Source: UBA4735 sp035935465
GTDB taxonomy: Bacteria > Chloroflexota > Limnocylindria > P2-11E
Assembly: GCA_035935465.1 (NCBI GenBank)
Contig: DASYXA010000089.1
Coordinates: 1 to 64,000 of the forward strand
DNA length: 64,000 nucleotides
Direction: 5' to 3'
This document shows, piece after piece, positions 27,366 through 34,789 of this stretch. The notes beneath the pieces are model-generated. The model had not been told where the DNA came from, ran no database searches, and saw only the letters and a program-made list of their open reading frames with translations. How positions within the stretch are numbered: the first letter of the stretch is position 1; every line of letters starts with the position of its first letter. The translations under genes were made by a program, and so were the position numbers.

Positions 27366-27386
27366 TGGATGTCCCCCTGTTGTTAT

Positions 27387-28226
27387 TTAGGCGGCGATGG
27401 GTTCGGGATGCTGCTCTTCGTTGGCGACGCGGTCGGTGTCCCGGTGACTCCCCTCCTCGTGAGATTCGTCGTGCGACTCGATCGCGAGCACGAAGTACAT
27501 GAGCACGAGCAGCGCGAACACGAGGCCCTGCACGAGGCCGATGAACACCTCGAGGCCGACGAACGGGAGCGCGAGTCCGGGCACGAGGAGCAGCGCGCTC
27601 ATGACCGTGAGCATGATCTCGCCGCCGAACACGTTGCCCCAGAGCCGAAGGGTCAGCGTGAGCATGCGGAAGATCTCGCTGAACAGCTCGATCAGCCCGA
27701 CCAGGATGAAGATCGCGCCGATGAACGGGCCGTCCTTGAAGCCACTGAAGTTGAACCACCGCTTCACGTAACCGACGCCGAGGTGCCGGAACCCTTCGGT
27801 CTGATACGCGATCCACGCCGTGAACGCCATCGCGAACGTGATGTGGTAGTCGGCGGTCGGCGAGTGGAGCCACGTGATCTGGCCGACGAACGGCACGACC
27901 GACAGCCAGTTCGACGTGACGATGAACAGGAACAGGGTGCCGAAGAGCGGCAGGTACTTGATCGCCTTCGGACCGCCGATGCTCACGACGAAGTCCCCGA
28001 GCCCCTGCACGAGCATCTCGGCGACGTTCTGGAGGCCGGTCGGCTGCTCGCGCAGATCCCGCGTCGAAAGGAACGCGAACGCGGAGAGCAGCGCGATCAC
28101 GAGCAGCATCGTGAAATGTGCGTTCGTGTAGCTGATCGGCCCGATCGTGAAGATCGGCTCGCCGGTGAGCGAGAAGGCGGTCGGGATGTCCGGGAACCGG
28201 AACCCGTTCGGGAACAGGAAGTCCAT
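27387..28226 (-). CDS. atpB: ATP synthase F0 a subunit
   Basis: A 279-residue polytopic protein that carries the two proton half-channels. The essential Arg lies in LTLTLRLWGNVFGGEIML. Other family stretches are YLPLFGTLFLFIVTSNWLSV and FIGLVQGLVFALLVLMYFVL. The C-terminal tail of about 30 residues is very acidic and His-rich (SHDESHEEGSHRDTD), longer than usual, and probably cytosolic. The start overlaps the stop of the small first gene as TAATG. Confidence 0.96.
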   Translation of the reverse strand: MDFLFPNGFRFPDIPTAFSLTGEPIFTIGPISYTNAHFTMLLVIALLSAFAFLSTRDLREQPTGLQNVAEMLVQGLGDFVVSIGGPKAIKYLPLFGTLFLFIVTSNWLSVVPFVGQITWLHSPTADYHITFAMAFTAWIAYQTEGFRHLGVGYVKRWFNFSGFKDGPFIGAIFILVGLIELFSEIFRMLTLTLRLWGNVFGGEIMLTVMSALLLVPGLALPFVGLEVFIGLVQGLVFALLVLMYFVLAIESHDESHEEGSHRDTDRVANEEQHPEPIAA

Positions 28227-28513
28227 TACCGCTCTTCTTCCGCGCGGCGCTCCGCCTCAGCGTCTTCGGCCTGCCACGCCTGTCCGGCCGCGCGCGCACG
28301 CTCGCTCGACGGTGTCACCGGGTTCTCCTCCGCGAATCGCTTGATCAGCAGCGCCACGCCGCCCCCCGCGGCCGCCATCCCCACGAAGATCAGACCCAAG
28401 AGGCCCCACGGAGAGGTACCCAGCGCGGCATCGACCTTCAGACCGAGCCAGGCACCTAACGCGATGGGGACCGCGATTGTGAGTCCGACCTGGCCCAGGA
28501 TCGCCGCGTTCAA
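28226..28513 (-). CDS. atpI: AtpI/AtpZ-like small membrane protein of ATP synthase operon
   Basis: A 95-residue protein with two membrane helices (about residues 8-28 and 34-56) and a charged, Ala/Glu-rich C-terminal tail. Position as first gene of the operon, size and topology fit the AtpI/AtpZ group, which helps c-ring assembly or magnesium supply. The TTG start follows a GGGTGGAG ribosome site. Sequence identity to named AtpI proteins is weak by eye, so the symbol rests on context. Confidence 0.75.
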   Translation of the reverse strand: MNAAILGQVGLTIAVPIALGAWLGLKVDAALGTSPWGLLGLIFVGMAAAGGGVALLIKRFAEENPVTPSSERARAAGQAWQAEDAEAERRAEEER

Positions 28514-28560
28514 CGCGCTCCACCCGGGGTGCGGAGTGCGGCCAAGGCGACGTCAGTCTA
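28514..28560 (-). promoter_or_regulatory. Probable ATP synthase operon promoter and leader
   Basis: On the minus strand TAGACT (28560-28555) is a likely -10 element, with transcription expected to start near 28548. That leaves a leader of about 35 bases containing GGGTGGAG before the TTG of the first gene. No clear -35 TTG element is visible. Unlike the leaderless pattern elsewhere in the window, this operon has a ribosome-binding leader. Confidence 0.4.
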
Positions 28561-28596
28561 TGGGGAAATCGGGCGCCGCGCGAGTCCCGGGAGGCG

Positions 28597-29553
28597 TCAG
28601 AGCCAGCCCTTGCGCCTGAAGTACACCCCCAGCGCCACGGCGGCGACGACGGTGAAGGCGATCGACCCCCAGAAGACCGCCGCCGACTCATAGGGGATGA
28701 ACGCGACGAAGTTCTGGCCGAAGAAGCTGGTCACGACCGTCATGACCAGGAGGATCGTCGCGATGGCGGTGAGCACCTTCATGACCTCGTTCAGCCGGTT
28801 CGAGACGGCCGCGAGGTTCGCGTCGACCACGTTGCTCACGAGGTCGCGGAGCGTGTCGATCTCGTCGGTCACGCGCACGACGTGGTCGTACACGTCCTGG
28901 AAGTAGCGGCGCTCCTCGGGCCCGTAGCAGGTGACGTCGCCACGGCTCAGCACCTGCAGGACCTCGCGGCCGGGCGCGACGAGCTTGCGCACGCGGAGCA
29001 GGTCGCGCTTCAGGAGGAACAGCTCCGCCAGCGACGTGCGGAGCGCCTCGCCGTTCGTGTCCTGGAGGATGAGCCCCTCGAGCACGTCGGCGCGCTCGCC
29101 GTAGTCGTCGATGATCGGGAAGTACCCGTCGACCGTGGTGTCGAGGAGCGCGTGGAGGAGCATCCCGGCGGACGGGATCCGGCCCTCGCGCCAGCGCTTC
29201 TCCACCTCCGCGCGCGCCGGCCATTCGCCGGCGCGGACCGTGACGATCGTGTCGGTGAACGCGAAGATCGAGAAGACCTCGGCCCGGAGCGCGCCGGGAC
29301 TCCGCGAGTCGAGCGCGCCGAACGCGATGAAGTAGTAGGTGTCGTACGCATCGGCCTTCGGGCGGTCGTGCCGGTCGCGCGCGTCCTCCACGGCCAGTGG
29401 GTGGAGCCCGAGCTCCTCGGCGATGAGCGCGAGCTCCCCGTCGTCCGGATGCGCGATGTCGAGCCACGCCGGCGTGCCACGCAGCTCGGAGAGCTCCGAC
29501 GGCGGCAGCTCGCGGACACCGTCGGCCCGCTTGACCAGGAGTCGCGCGGTCAT
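28597..29553 (-). CDS. corA: CorA-family magnesium/divalent-cation channel (GQN variant)
   Basis: A 318-residue protein starting at the ATG that overlaps the methyltransferase stop (ATGA). The N-terminal alpha/beta cytosolic domain includes HPLAVEDARDRHDRPKADAY, and a long stalk helix follows. Two C-terminal membrane helices are separated by a short loop, and the protein ends YFRRKGWL as in CorA. The pore motif, normally GMN, reads FFGQN, so Met is replaced by Gln. CorA-like proteins with altered GMN motifs may transport other ions such as zinc. The ion handled here is not decided by sequence. Confidence 0.88.
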   Translation of the reverse strand: MTARLLVKRADGVRELPPSELSELRGTPAWLDIAHPDDGELALIAEELGLHPLAVEDARDRHDRPKADAYDTYYFIAFGALDSRSPGALRAEVFSIFAFTDTIVTVRAGEWPARAEVEKRWREGRIPSAGMLLHALLDTTVDGYFPIIDDYGERADVLEGLILQDTNGEALRTSLAELFLLKRDLLRVRKLVAPGREVLQVLSRGDVTCYGPEERRYFQDVYDHVVRVTDEIDTLRDLVSNVVDANLAAVSNRLNEVMKVLTAIATILLVMTVVTSFFGQNFVAFIPYESAAVFWGSIAFTVVAAVALGVYFRRKGWL

Positions 29554-30326
29554 GGCTCGCGCACCGTCCAGAACGAGAGCCACGGCGGCACGACGGCGTT
29601 GAAGTGATCCCAGCTTCCCGGCGTCGCGCGGGGATCAGGTCGGGTGTCGGCTCCCTCGTCCAGATGCGTGATCCGGAAGCCACTCTCGACGAGCCCGTTG
29701 ATCACGGTCTCGAGCGTCTGCCGGAACTCGCGCGCCGGCGGGACCGGTCGCCCGTCGGCGACCCATGCGGCCGTCGGCGTCTCGACGAGCGCGCCCTGCA
29801 GGTAGGGCTGCTTGACGACGTAGCCCTCCCCGTCGAAGTCGCGCTCGTCCACGCCCACGAAGTACGGATTCGCGAGCTGGACGTGGTACAGGCCGCCCGG
29901 TCGGATGACCCGCGCAACCTCGCGGAACACCGCCCGGCGGTCCGGAACGAAATTCAACGAGTACGGTTGCCACACGACATCGAAGGCTGCCGCGTCGAAC
30001 ACCGAGAGATCGCGCATGTCGCCTTCGATCGTTCGGACCTCGAGCCCGTGGTACGCCGCCGCTTCGCGATCGCGAGCGAGCTGCGCAGCGGACAGGTCCA
30101 GGACGACGACACTCGCCCCGAGCAGCGCGCATGCGAGCGACTGTTGGCCGCCGCCGCCCGCGAGCACGAGGACCATCCTCCCGGCGAGGGGACCGAGACG
30201 CGCGCCGGGATCGAGCCGTCGACGTGCGGTGTCCGCGTCGAGATCCAGTGCCGGGCGCGTGAAGACCGCATTCGCCTCGGCGAGCTGACGCCAGCGCTCA
30301 CGGTTGAATCTGGCGGTCTCGTCCAC
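29550..30326 (-). CDS. Class I SAM-dependent methyltransferase
   Basis: A 258-residue methyltransferase. The SAM-binding glycine motif is VLVLAGGGGQQSLACALLGA, followed by VVVLDLS with the acidic ribose ligand and IEGDMRDLSVFD. The proline motif region reads FDVVWQPYSLNFV with RPGGLYHVQLANP. The substrate is unknown. The GTG start has TACCAT exactly six bases upstream (minus strand), matching the leaderless pattern. It is coupled to corA downstream by an ATGA overlap. Confidence 0.85.
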   Translation of the reverse strand: MDETARFNRERWRQLAEANAVFTRPALDLDADTARRRLDPGARLGPLAGRMVLVLAGGGGQQSLACALLGASVVVLDLSAAQLARDREAAAYHGLEVRTIEGDMRDLSVFDAAAFDVVWQPYSLNFVPDRRAVFREVARVIRPGGLYHVQLANPYFVGVDERDFDGEGYVVKQPYLQGALVETPTAAWVADGRPVPPAREFRQTLETVINGLVESGFRITHLDEGADTRPDPRATPGSWDHFNAVVPPWLSFWTVREP

Positions 30327-30339
30327 GCCGGGATGGTAG

Positions 30340-30711
30340 TCAGGTGGAGAACCGGCGCACGAGCCTGAGGAGCTCGTCCGCGCGGAACGGCTTCGCGAGG
30401 AACGCCTCGGCGTTGCAGCGGTCGGCCTCGCGCTTCGGGTCGGCCGCAGCGGTCAGGATGACGAGCGGCACGTGACGCAGGCGCGTGCGCAGCTCGCGCG
30501 CGAAGGTCGGGCCGTCGATGCCGGGCATCTGCACGTCGAGGACGATCATCGCCGGGGGCTCCGCCTCGAGCGCGACGAGCGCCTCCGCGCCGTTGTGCGC
30601 CTCGCGCACCCTGAACCCCTCGTCGGTCAGGACGGCGCGCTCGACGGCCAGGATGTCGTTGTCGTCGTCCACGATGAGGATCGGCCGCGCCCGGCGTTCG
30701 ATGAGTACCAC
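30340..30711 (-). CDS. Single-domain response-regulator receiver
   Basis: A CheY-like protein of about 123 residues. The fold signature is complete: PILIVDDDNDI for the acidic pair, MIVLDVQMPGIDG with the phospho-acceptor Asp, VILTAAADPK with the Thr, and FLAKPFRADELL with the Lys. There is no output domain, so it works by protein contact. The start chosen is GTG at 30711, which gives standard length; ATG at 30735 would add eight residues. No histidine kinase is adjacent. Confidence 0.87.
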   Translation of the reverse strand: MVLIERRARPILIVDDDNDILAVERAVLTDEGFRVREAHNGAEALVALEAEPPAMIVLDVQMPGIDGPTFARELRTRLRHVPLVILTAAADPKREADRCNAEAFLAKPFRADELLRLVRRFST

Positions 30712-30727
30712 GCCGACCAGCCATGCA

Positions 30728-30745
30728 ATCGGCATTCCCGCCGAT
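30728..30745. repeat. Inverted repeat in a divergent promoter region
   Basis: ATCGGC-ATTCCC-GCCGAT is a perfect 6+6+6 palindrome between the receiver gene and the DUF3052-like gene. Its right arm overlaps the GATACT element (30743-30748) of the plus-strand gene, so it could be an operator for a repressor. No matching regulator was identified. Confidence 0.45.
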
Positions 30746-30754
30746 ACTGGGCGC

Positions 30755-31189
30755 GTGGCACGGCCCAAGGGTCTCCGGTCCGCCGACGAGATCATCCCGC
30801 GGCTCGGGGTTCCAAGCGGCCAACCGGCCGTGCGGATCGGCGACATCGCGACGTACGACCGGCCGATCGAGCACCTCGCGGGGCAGCTCGACCGGGCCGA
30901 GCTCGAGCTCCCGCTGCGCTATCGCGCCGCGCGGTTCGGCCTGTGCCTGTGCTTCGCCCTCGAGCCGGTCGGCGCGAACGCGCTCGCGGCCGAGCTGGCG
31001 CGGATCACGAGCACCGAGGGCGCGATCTGGATCGTGGTGTGGAAGAAGGCGTTCCTGCGGTCCGGCCTGCTCTCGTGGGACGACGTGCAGGCCGCGATGC
31101 TCCCGACCGGATGGGTGGACAACAAGATCCTGAGCTTCGGCGACGAGGTGTACGCGACGCGGTACGTGAAGCGGCTAGCGCTTCGGTAA
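30755..31189 (+). CDS. DUF3052-like protein
   Basis: A 144-residue protein of unknown function. The C-terminal half, AIWIVVWKKAFLRSGLLSWD followed by LPTGWVDNKILSFGD and RYVKR, resembles DUF3052 proteins of actinobacteria and plants, including the G-W-V-D-N-K core. The GTG start has GATACT six bases upstream and no ribosome site. It ends inside the convergent NYN gene with a 15-base overlap. The assignment is by pattern only. Confidence 0.65.
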   Translation: MARPKGLRSADEIIPRLGVPSGQPAVRIGDIATYDRPIEHLAGQLDRAELELPLRYRAARFGLCLCFALEPVGANALAAELARITSTEGAIWIVVWKKAFLRSGLLSWDDVQAAMLPTGWVDNKILSFGDEVYATRYVKRLALR

Positions 31190-31801
31190 TGGGCGCCGCA
31201 CGTTGTAGTCGGTTGGGTCGGCAGCACGGTTGTAGTGATGAGCGAGTAAGTCGGTGCACCAAAGCTCGCGCCCGATCAGGCGGATCTGCTTCGACTCGCT
31301 CTTGGACTTCCACGCACAGACCTCGACTGGATCGAAGCCTCGCCTCTTGTCGAGATCGAAGAGTGCTTCGATGGCCGGCACAAGGTCGGTATCGGTCGAT
31401 GCGACGATCCCGACGTCAAACTCATCGGCGACGTAGCCGCGAACGAGGTCGACGGCGAGATGAACGTCGATCCCTTTCTCCTGCGCGCGCTCCGTCGGCC
31501 AGTTCCGGGGGTACCGGAGAGACCTCGGCACTACGACAACACCAGGCTGCGATGACCAGGCAGCGCACTGACGCATGTGTGCGCCGTACGTCTGCGGGTC
31601 GCGGCTTGAACTCGGTCGACCTGTGTAGATGCGGACCTGATGCAGCTTGCGGTCCGCACCGGGACGGACCGGGACGAGCACCTCGCCGAATCGGCGAGGA
31701 GAGATCTGACCTCGCGTGCGATCGTCCGCTGGCGTGAAGAACGTTCGACGCGCGTCCTGATACAGGTTCTGCGCATCGATGAAGACAACGATCCGTGGCA
31801 T
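31175..31801 (-). CDS. NYN-domain (PIN-like) ribonuclease-type protein
   Basis: A 208-residue NYN/LabA-like protein. Acidic metal-site motifs are MPRIVVFIDAQNLYQ at the N-terminus, EKGIDVHLAVDLVRGY in the middle and VGIVASTDTDLVPAIEALFD after it. NYN proteins are PIN-fold nucleases acting on RNA. Base composition is clearly lower in GC (about 55-58% by eye) than the neighbours, which points to horizontal transfer. The ATG has TACGTT six bases upstream on the minus strand. No antitoxin-like partner is adjacent. Confidence 0.85.
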   Translation of the reverse strand: MPRIVVFIDAQNLYQDARRTFFTPADDRTRGQISPRRFGEVLVPVRPGADRKLHQVRIYTGRPSSSRDPQTYGAHMRQCAAWSSQPGVVVVPRSLRYPRNWPTERAQEKGIDVHLAVDLVRGYVADEFDVGIVASTDTDLVPAIEALFDLDKRRGFDPVEVCAWKSKSESKQIRLIGRELWCTDLLAHHYNRAADPTDYNVRRPLPKR

Positions 31802-31865
31802 GGAGGGAACGTACGGCGGCCTCGCCGCCGTGTCACTACGGCGCGGTCTTGTCAGCCGGCACATG

Positions 31866-31906
31866 GAAAAAAAGACCCCGCCAGTTCGCTTTCGCGGACG
31901 GCGGGG
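31866..31906 (-). terminator. Rho-independent terminator after the S9 peptidase operon
   Basis: On the minus strand CCCCGCC (31906-31900) pairs with GGCGGGG (31882-31876). The loop contains a CGC-GAAA-GCG inner stem with a GNRA tetraloop, and the run TCTTTTTTTCC follows (31875-31865). It lies about 80 bases after the stop of the S9 peptidase gene and is the only clear intrinsic terminator seen in the window. The 186-base spacer around it (31802-31987) holds no gene. Confidence 0.85.
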
Positions 31907-31987
31907 AAGATTGCCTAACAGGATAGCCGGGAAGGTGAGGTCGTCGGCGATAGTACGACGGACCTACCGAGCAACCGAACGGCCGTG

Positions 31988-33844
31988 CTATGAGCCCACC
32001 AGCTGCTGCGTGAGGAACTCGACGATCCGCGCGTGGGCCCGATCCTGGTTCGCGCGCTTCGTGAAGCCATGGCCCTCGTCCTCGAAGACCATGTACTCGA
32101 CCGGCACGCCGCGGGCGCGGAGCCGCTCGACGACCTGATCGGACTCCTCCTTCGGGACGCGCGGATCGTTCGTGCCCTGCACCACGAGCATCGGGCAGCG
32201 GACCTTGTCCATGTGGTTGATCGGCGAGCGCTCCACGAGCTTCGCGCGATCGGTCTCGAGGTCGCCGATCCAGAGCTTCAGGAACCGCCGCCAGTTCGGC
32301 TGGGCATGCTCGATCATCGTGACGAGGTTCGCGACGCCGAACACGTCGACCGCGCAGTTCCAGCGGTCGGGCATCGTCGTGACGCACACGAGCGTCGCGA
32401 ACCCGCCGTACGAGCCGCCGTACACCGCCAGGCGCTGCGGATCGATGCGCGGGTCGGCCGCCATCCAGTCGGCGACCGCGCGGAGATCCCGCGCGTCGAT
32501 GCCACCCCAGTCGCGGTGGATCGCCTTCTGCCAGCGCAGGCCGTAGCCCGTGGAGCCGTGGATGTTCGGCACGACGAGCGTGATGCCGCGGTCGACGAGC
32601 GACTGGAGGTACGCCATGCGGTCCGGGAATCCGGGGCGCGACTGGCCCTCAGGGCCGCCGTGCGGGTAGAGGACCGCGGGGGTGCGGCCGGCCGCGCCGT
32701 TGGGGCGGAAGACGAAGCACGGGATGTCCCCGTCGGCGGCCGCGATCCGGATGAGCTCGGGCTCGACCAGGTCGGAGGCCCGCACGGTGCGCGCGGTCTC
32801 GAACACCTTCCGGGCCTCGCCGGTGCGCAGATCGAGCACCCAGAGCTGCGGCGCGTCGGTCGCCGATGTGCGGTGGTACGCCGCGAGCGATCCGTCGGCG
32901 GAGAGGATCAGGTCCTCGCACACGCCCCCGAGCGCGCGCTCGCCCCCGCGCTTCCGGTCCCGTTGCCAGCGGAGCGTCGAGTAGCCGTCCTCGTTCACCG
33001 ACCAGATCTGGGCCCGACCATCGGCCGACGACGCGGCGAGCTCGACGTCCCACTCCGGAGCGTCGATGATCTCGCGCGCGCCGGTCGTCGCGTCGTACGC
33101 CGCGAGGTAGAGGTGCTCGCGCCCGGCGTCGGTCATCCCGAGCGGCCGGCCGTCGGCCAGCCACCCCGCGGGCACGTTCGAGACGTCGCTCCCATCTTCA
33201 GGACGGTGCGTGGTCAGGTGCCGCAGCGCGCCGGACGCGGCGTCGACGATGAACAGGTCCTGATCCGTGTTGGCCTGCACGCGCATCACGAGGAGCGCCT
33301 GCCCGTCGGGCGACCAGCCGCCGGCGACGTACCAGGTCGGACCGGCCACGAGGACCCGCTCGGTCGCGGTCTCGACGTCCTCGACGACGATGTCCATGTC
33401 GGTGGGCTGGCGCGCGTTCGACGAGAATGCGACGCGCTTCCCGTCCGGCGAGGTCGCGTTCCACGACAGGAGCCGCTGCACGCGCTCGCCGTCGCTCCAC
33501 GAGAGCTTCTCGACCCGCTCGTCACTGCGCGCGACGTACAGCTGGTGGAGCTCGGTGCCGCCGCGATCCGCCGCGCCGATCAGGTCGCCGCGCTTCGACC
33601 AGCTGAGCGAGCGGAGCGCGGCGCCATCGACGCCGAGCGCCGGCGACGGCTTGCCTGGCTTCGCGAGCGGCAGCGTCCAGGCGGAGTACGTGCCGAGGCC
33701 GAGATCGGCGATGAACGCGAGGGTGCCGTTGTCGGGCGAGATCGCGAGCGCCGAGCGGCACGAGAACCGGCGGGTCGTGTGCGGGATCGGCGCGATGCGC
33801 TCGCGAGGCTCGAAGTCGGACATCGGCCGGACCACGAGCGGCAT
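31988..33844 (-). CDS. S9-family prolyl-oligopeptidase-like serine peptidase
   Basis: A 618-residue enzyme with an N-terminal beta-propeller (blades such as WSPDGQALLVMRVQ and SWNATSPDGKRVAFSS) and a C-terminal alpha/beta-hydrolase domain from about residue 360. The catalytic triad is visible: Ser in AVYGGSYGGFATLV, Asp in QGTNDPRVPKEESDQ, and His in FEDEGHGFTKRAN. There is no signal peptide, so it should degrade peptides in the cytosol. It lies two bases after the DUF72 gene and ends the operon before the terminator. Confidence 0.92.
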   Translation of the reverse strand: MPLVVRPMSDFEPRERIAPIPHTTRRFSCRSALAISPDNGTLAFIADLGLGTYSAWTLPLAKPGKPSPALGVDGAALRSLSWSKRGDLIGAADRGGTELHQLYVARSDERVEKLSWSDGERVQRLLSWNATSPDGKRVAFSSNARQPTDMDIVVEDVETATERVLVAGPTWYVAGGWSPDGQALLVMRVQANTDQDLFIVDAASGALRHLTTHRPEDGSDVSNVPAGWLADGRPLGMTDAGREHLYLAAYDATTGAREIIDAPEWDVELAASSADGRAQIWSVNEDGYSTLRWQRDRKRGGERALGGVCEDLILSADGSLAAYHRTSATDAPQLWVLDLRTGEARKVFETARTVRASDLVEPELIRIAAADGDIPCFVFRPNGAAGRTPAVLYPHGGPEGQSRPGFPDRMAYLQSLVDRGITLVVPNIHGSTGYGLRWQKAIHRDWGGIDARDLRAVADWMAADPRIDPQRLAVYGGSYGGFATLVCVTTMPDRWNCAVDVFGVANLVTMIEHAQPNWRRFLKLWIGDLETDRAKLVERSPINHMDKVRCPMLVVQGTNDPRVPKEESDQVVERLRARGVPVEYMVFEDEGHGFTKRANQDRAHARIVEFLTQQLVGS

Positions 33845-33845
33845 C

Positions 33846-34745
33846 CTAGCCCGCGTCCGCGGCCAGCAGCTTCGCCATGTCGGCGGCGTTCGTCACGGCC
33901 TTGTCGCCGTAGCAGTTGTTCATGAGGACGTGGACCTCCTCGGTCTCGTCGGCGAGGTGTCTGATCTTGGCGAGCCACTCGGCGAGCTCCTCGTTCGAGT
34001 ACGAGTAGTCGAACCGCTCGGCCGCGGAGAGGCCCTTCTTCTTCCAGTTCTCGGCGTTGCGTCCGTGGAACCGGACGATCGCGAGCCGCTCCGAGGTCGC
34101 GGCCGCGACCGGCGGCACGCTCGACGGGAAGCCCTGCGGCTCGTCCACGGCGACGTAGGTGAGGCCGTTGTCCGCCAGGAACGTCAACGTCTCGGCCCGG
34201 TTGCGCTCGCTCATCCAGGTCTCGTTGCGGAACTCGACGGCGAGGCGGTCGTCGGGCAGGCGCTCGCGCGCGTGCAGGATCTCGTCCTTGTTCCGGTGTG
34301 AGATCACGAACCAGTCGGGGTACTGCAGGAGGATCGCGCCGAGCTTGCCGGCCGTCCGCAGCGGCTCGAGGGCGACCCAGAAGCGCGCGTGGATCTCGTC
34401 GCGGATCTCGGCCGGGAGATCCTTCGGATAGAGCCGCCGCTTGTCCCGGGCCGCGGCCGGGAGCGACTCGCGGATGTTCTTCGGCAGCCGCTGCGGATCG
34501 ATCGGGTGCGTCGTGATCGTGCCGAAGGCCTTGAAGTCCATGGTGAAGCCGGCTGGCGTGCGCTCCGTCCAAAGCTGCGCCTGCTTCGGGTCCGGGAGCG
34601 CGTAGTACGCCGCGTCGTTCTCGACCACCGGGAACCGGTCGGCGTAGAACCGGAGGCGCTCGTCGGCCTTCTTCGCGACCTGCTCGGGATACCAGCCCGA
34701 CGCGAGGAGCGTGGGATCGGTCCACGAGCACGTGCCGACCTTGAT
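33846..34745 (-). CDS. DUF72-family protein, start codon non-standard or unclear
   Basis: A protein of about 299 residues of the DUF72 TIM-barrel-like family (YecE-like). It begins IKVGTCSWTDPTLLASGWYP, the family signature, with LAVEFRNETWMSE and VRFHGRNAENW further on. No ATG, GTG, TTG or CTG occurs in frame between the wecA-like gene and this conserved N-terminus. ATC at 34745 directly precedes KVGTCSW and is the simplest start; ATA at 34793 overlapping the upstream TAG is another. GTG at 34628 would cut off the conserved strand. The function of DUF72 is unknown. Confidence 0.78.
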   Translation of the reverse strand: MKVGTCSWTDPTLLASGWYPEQVAKKADERLRFYADRFPVVENDAAYYALPDPKQAQLWTERTPAGFTMDFKAFGTITTHPIDPQRLPKNIRESLPAAARDKRRLYPKDLPAEIRDEIHARFWVALEPLRTAGKLGAILLQYPDWFVISHRNKDEILHARERLPDDRLAVEFRNETWMSERNRAETLTFLADNGLTYVAVDEPQGFPSSVPPVAAATSERLAIVRFHGRNAENWKKKGLSAAERFDYSYSNEELAEWLAKIRHLADETEEVHVLMNNCYGDKAVTNAADMAKLLAADAG

Positions 34746-34789
34746 CCGTCCCGAACCTGAGCGCTCCGCGCCCGGGGGCCCGGCCCTGG

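Noticed and set aside
31640..32138. Plus-strand open frames across the NYN promoter and the terminator
   Set aside because: They overlap the hairpin and poly-T run and show no protein-like pattern.
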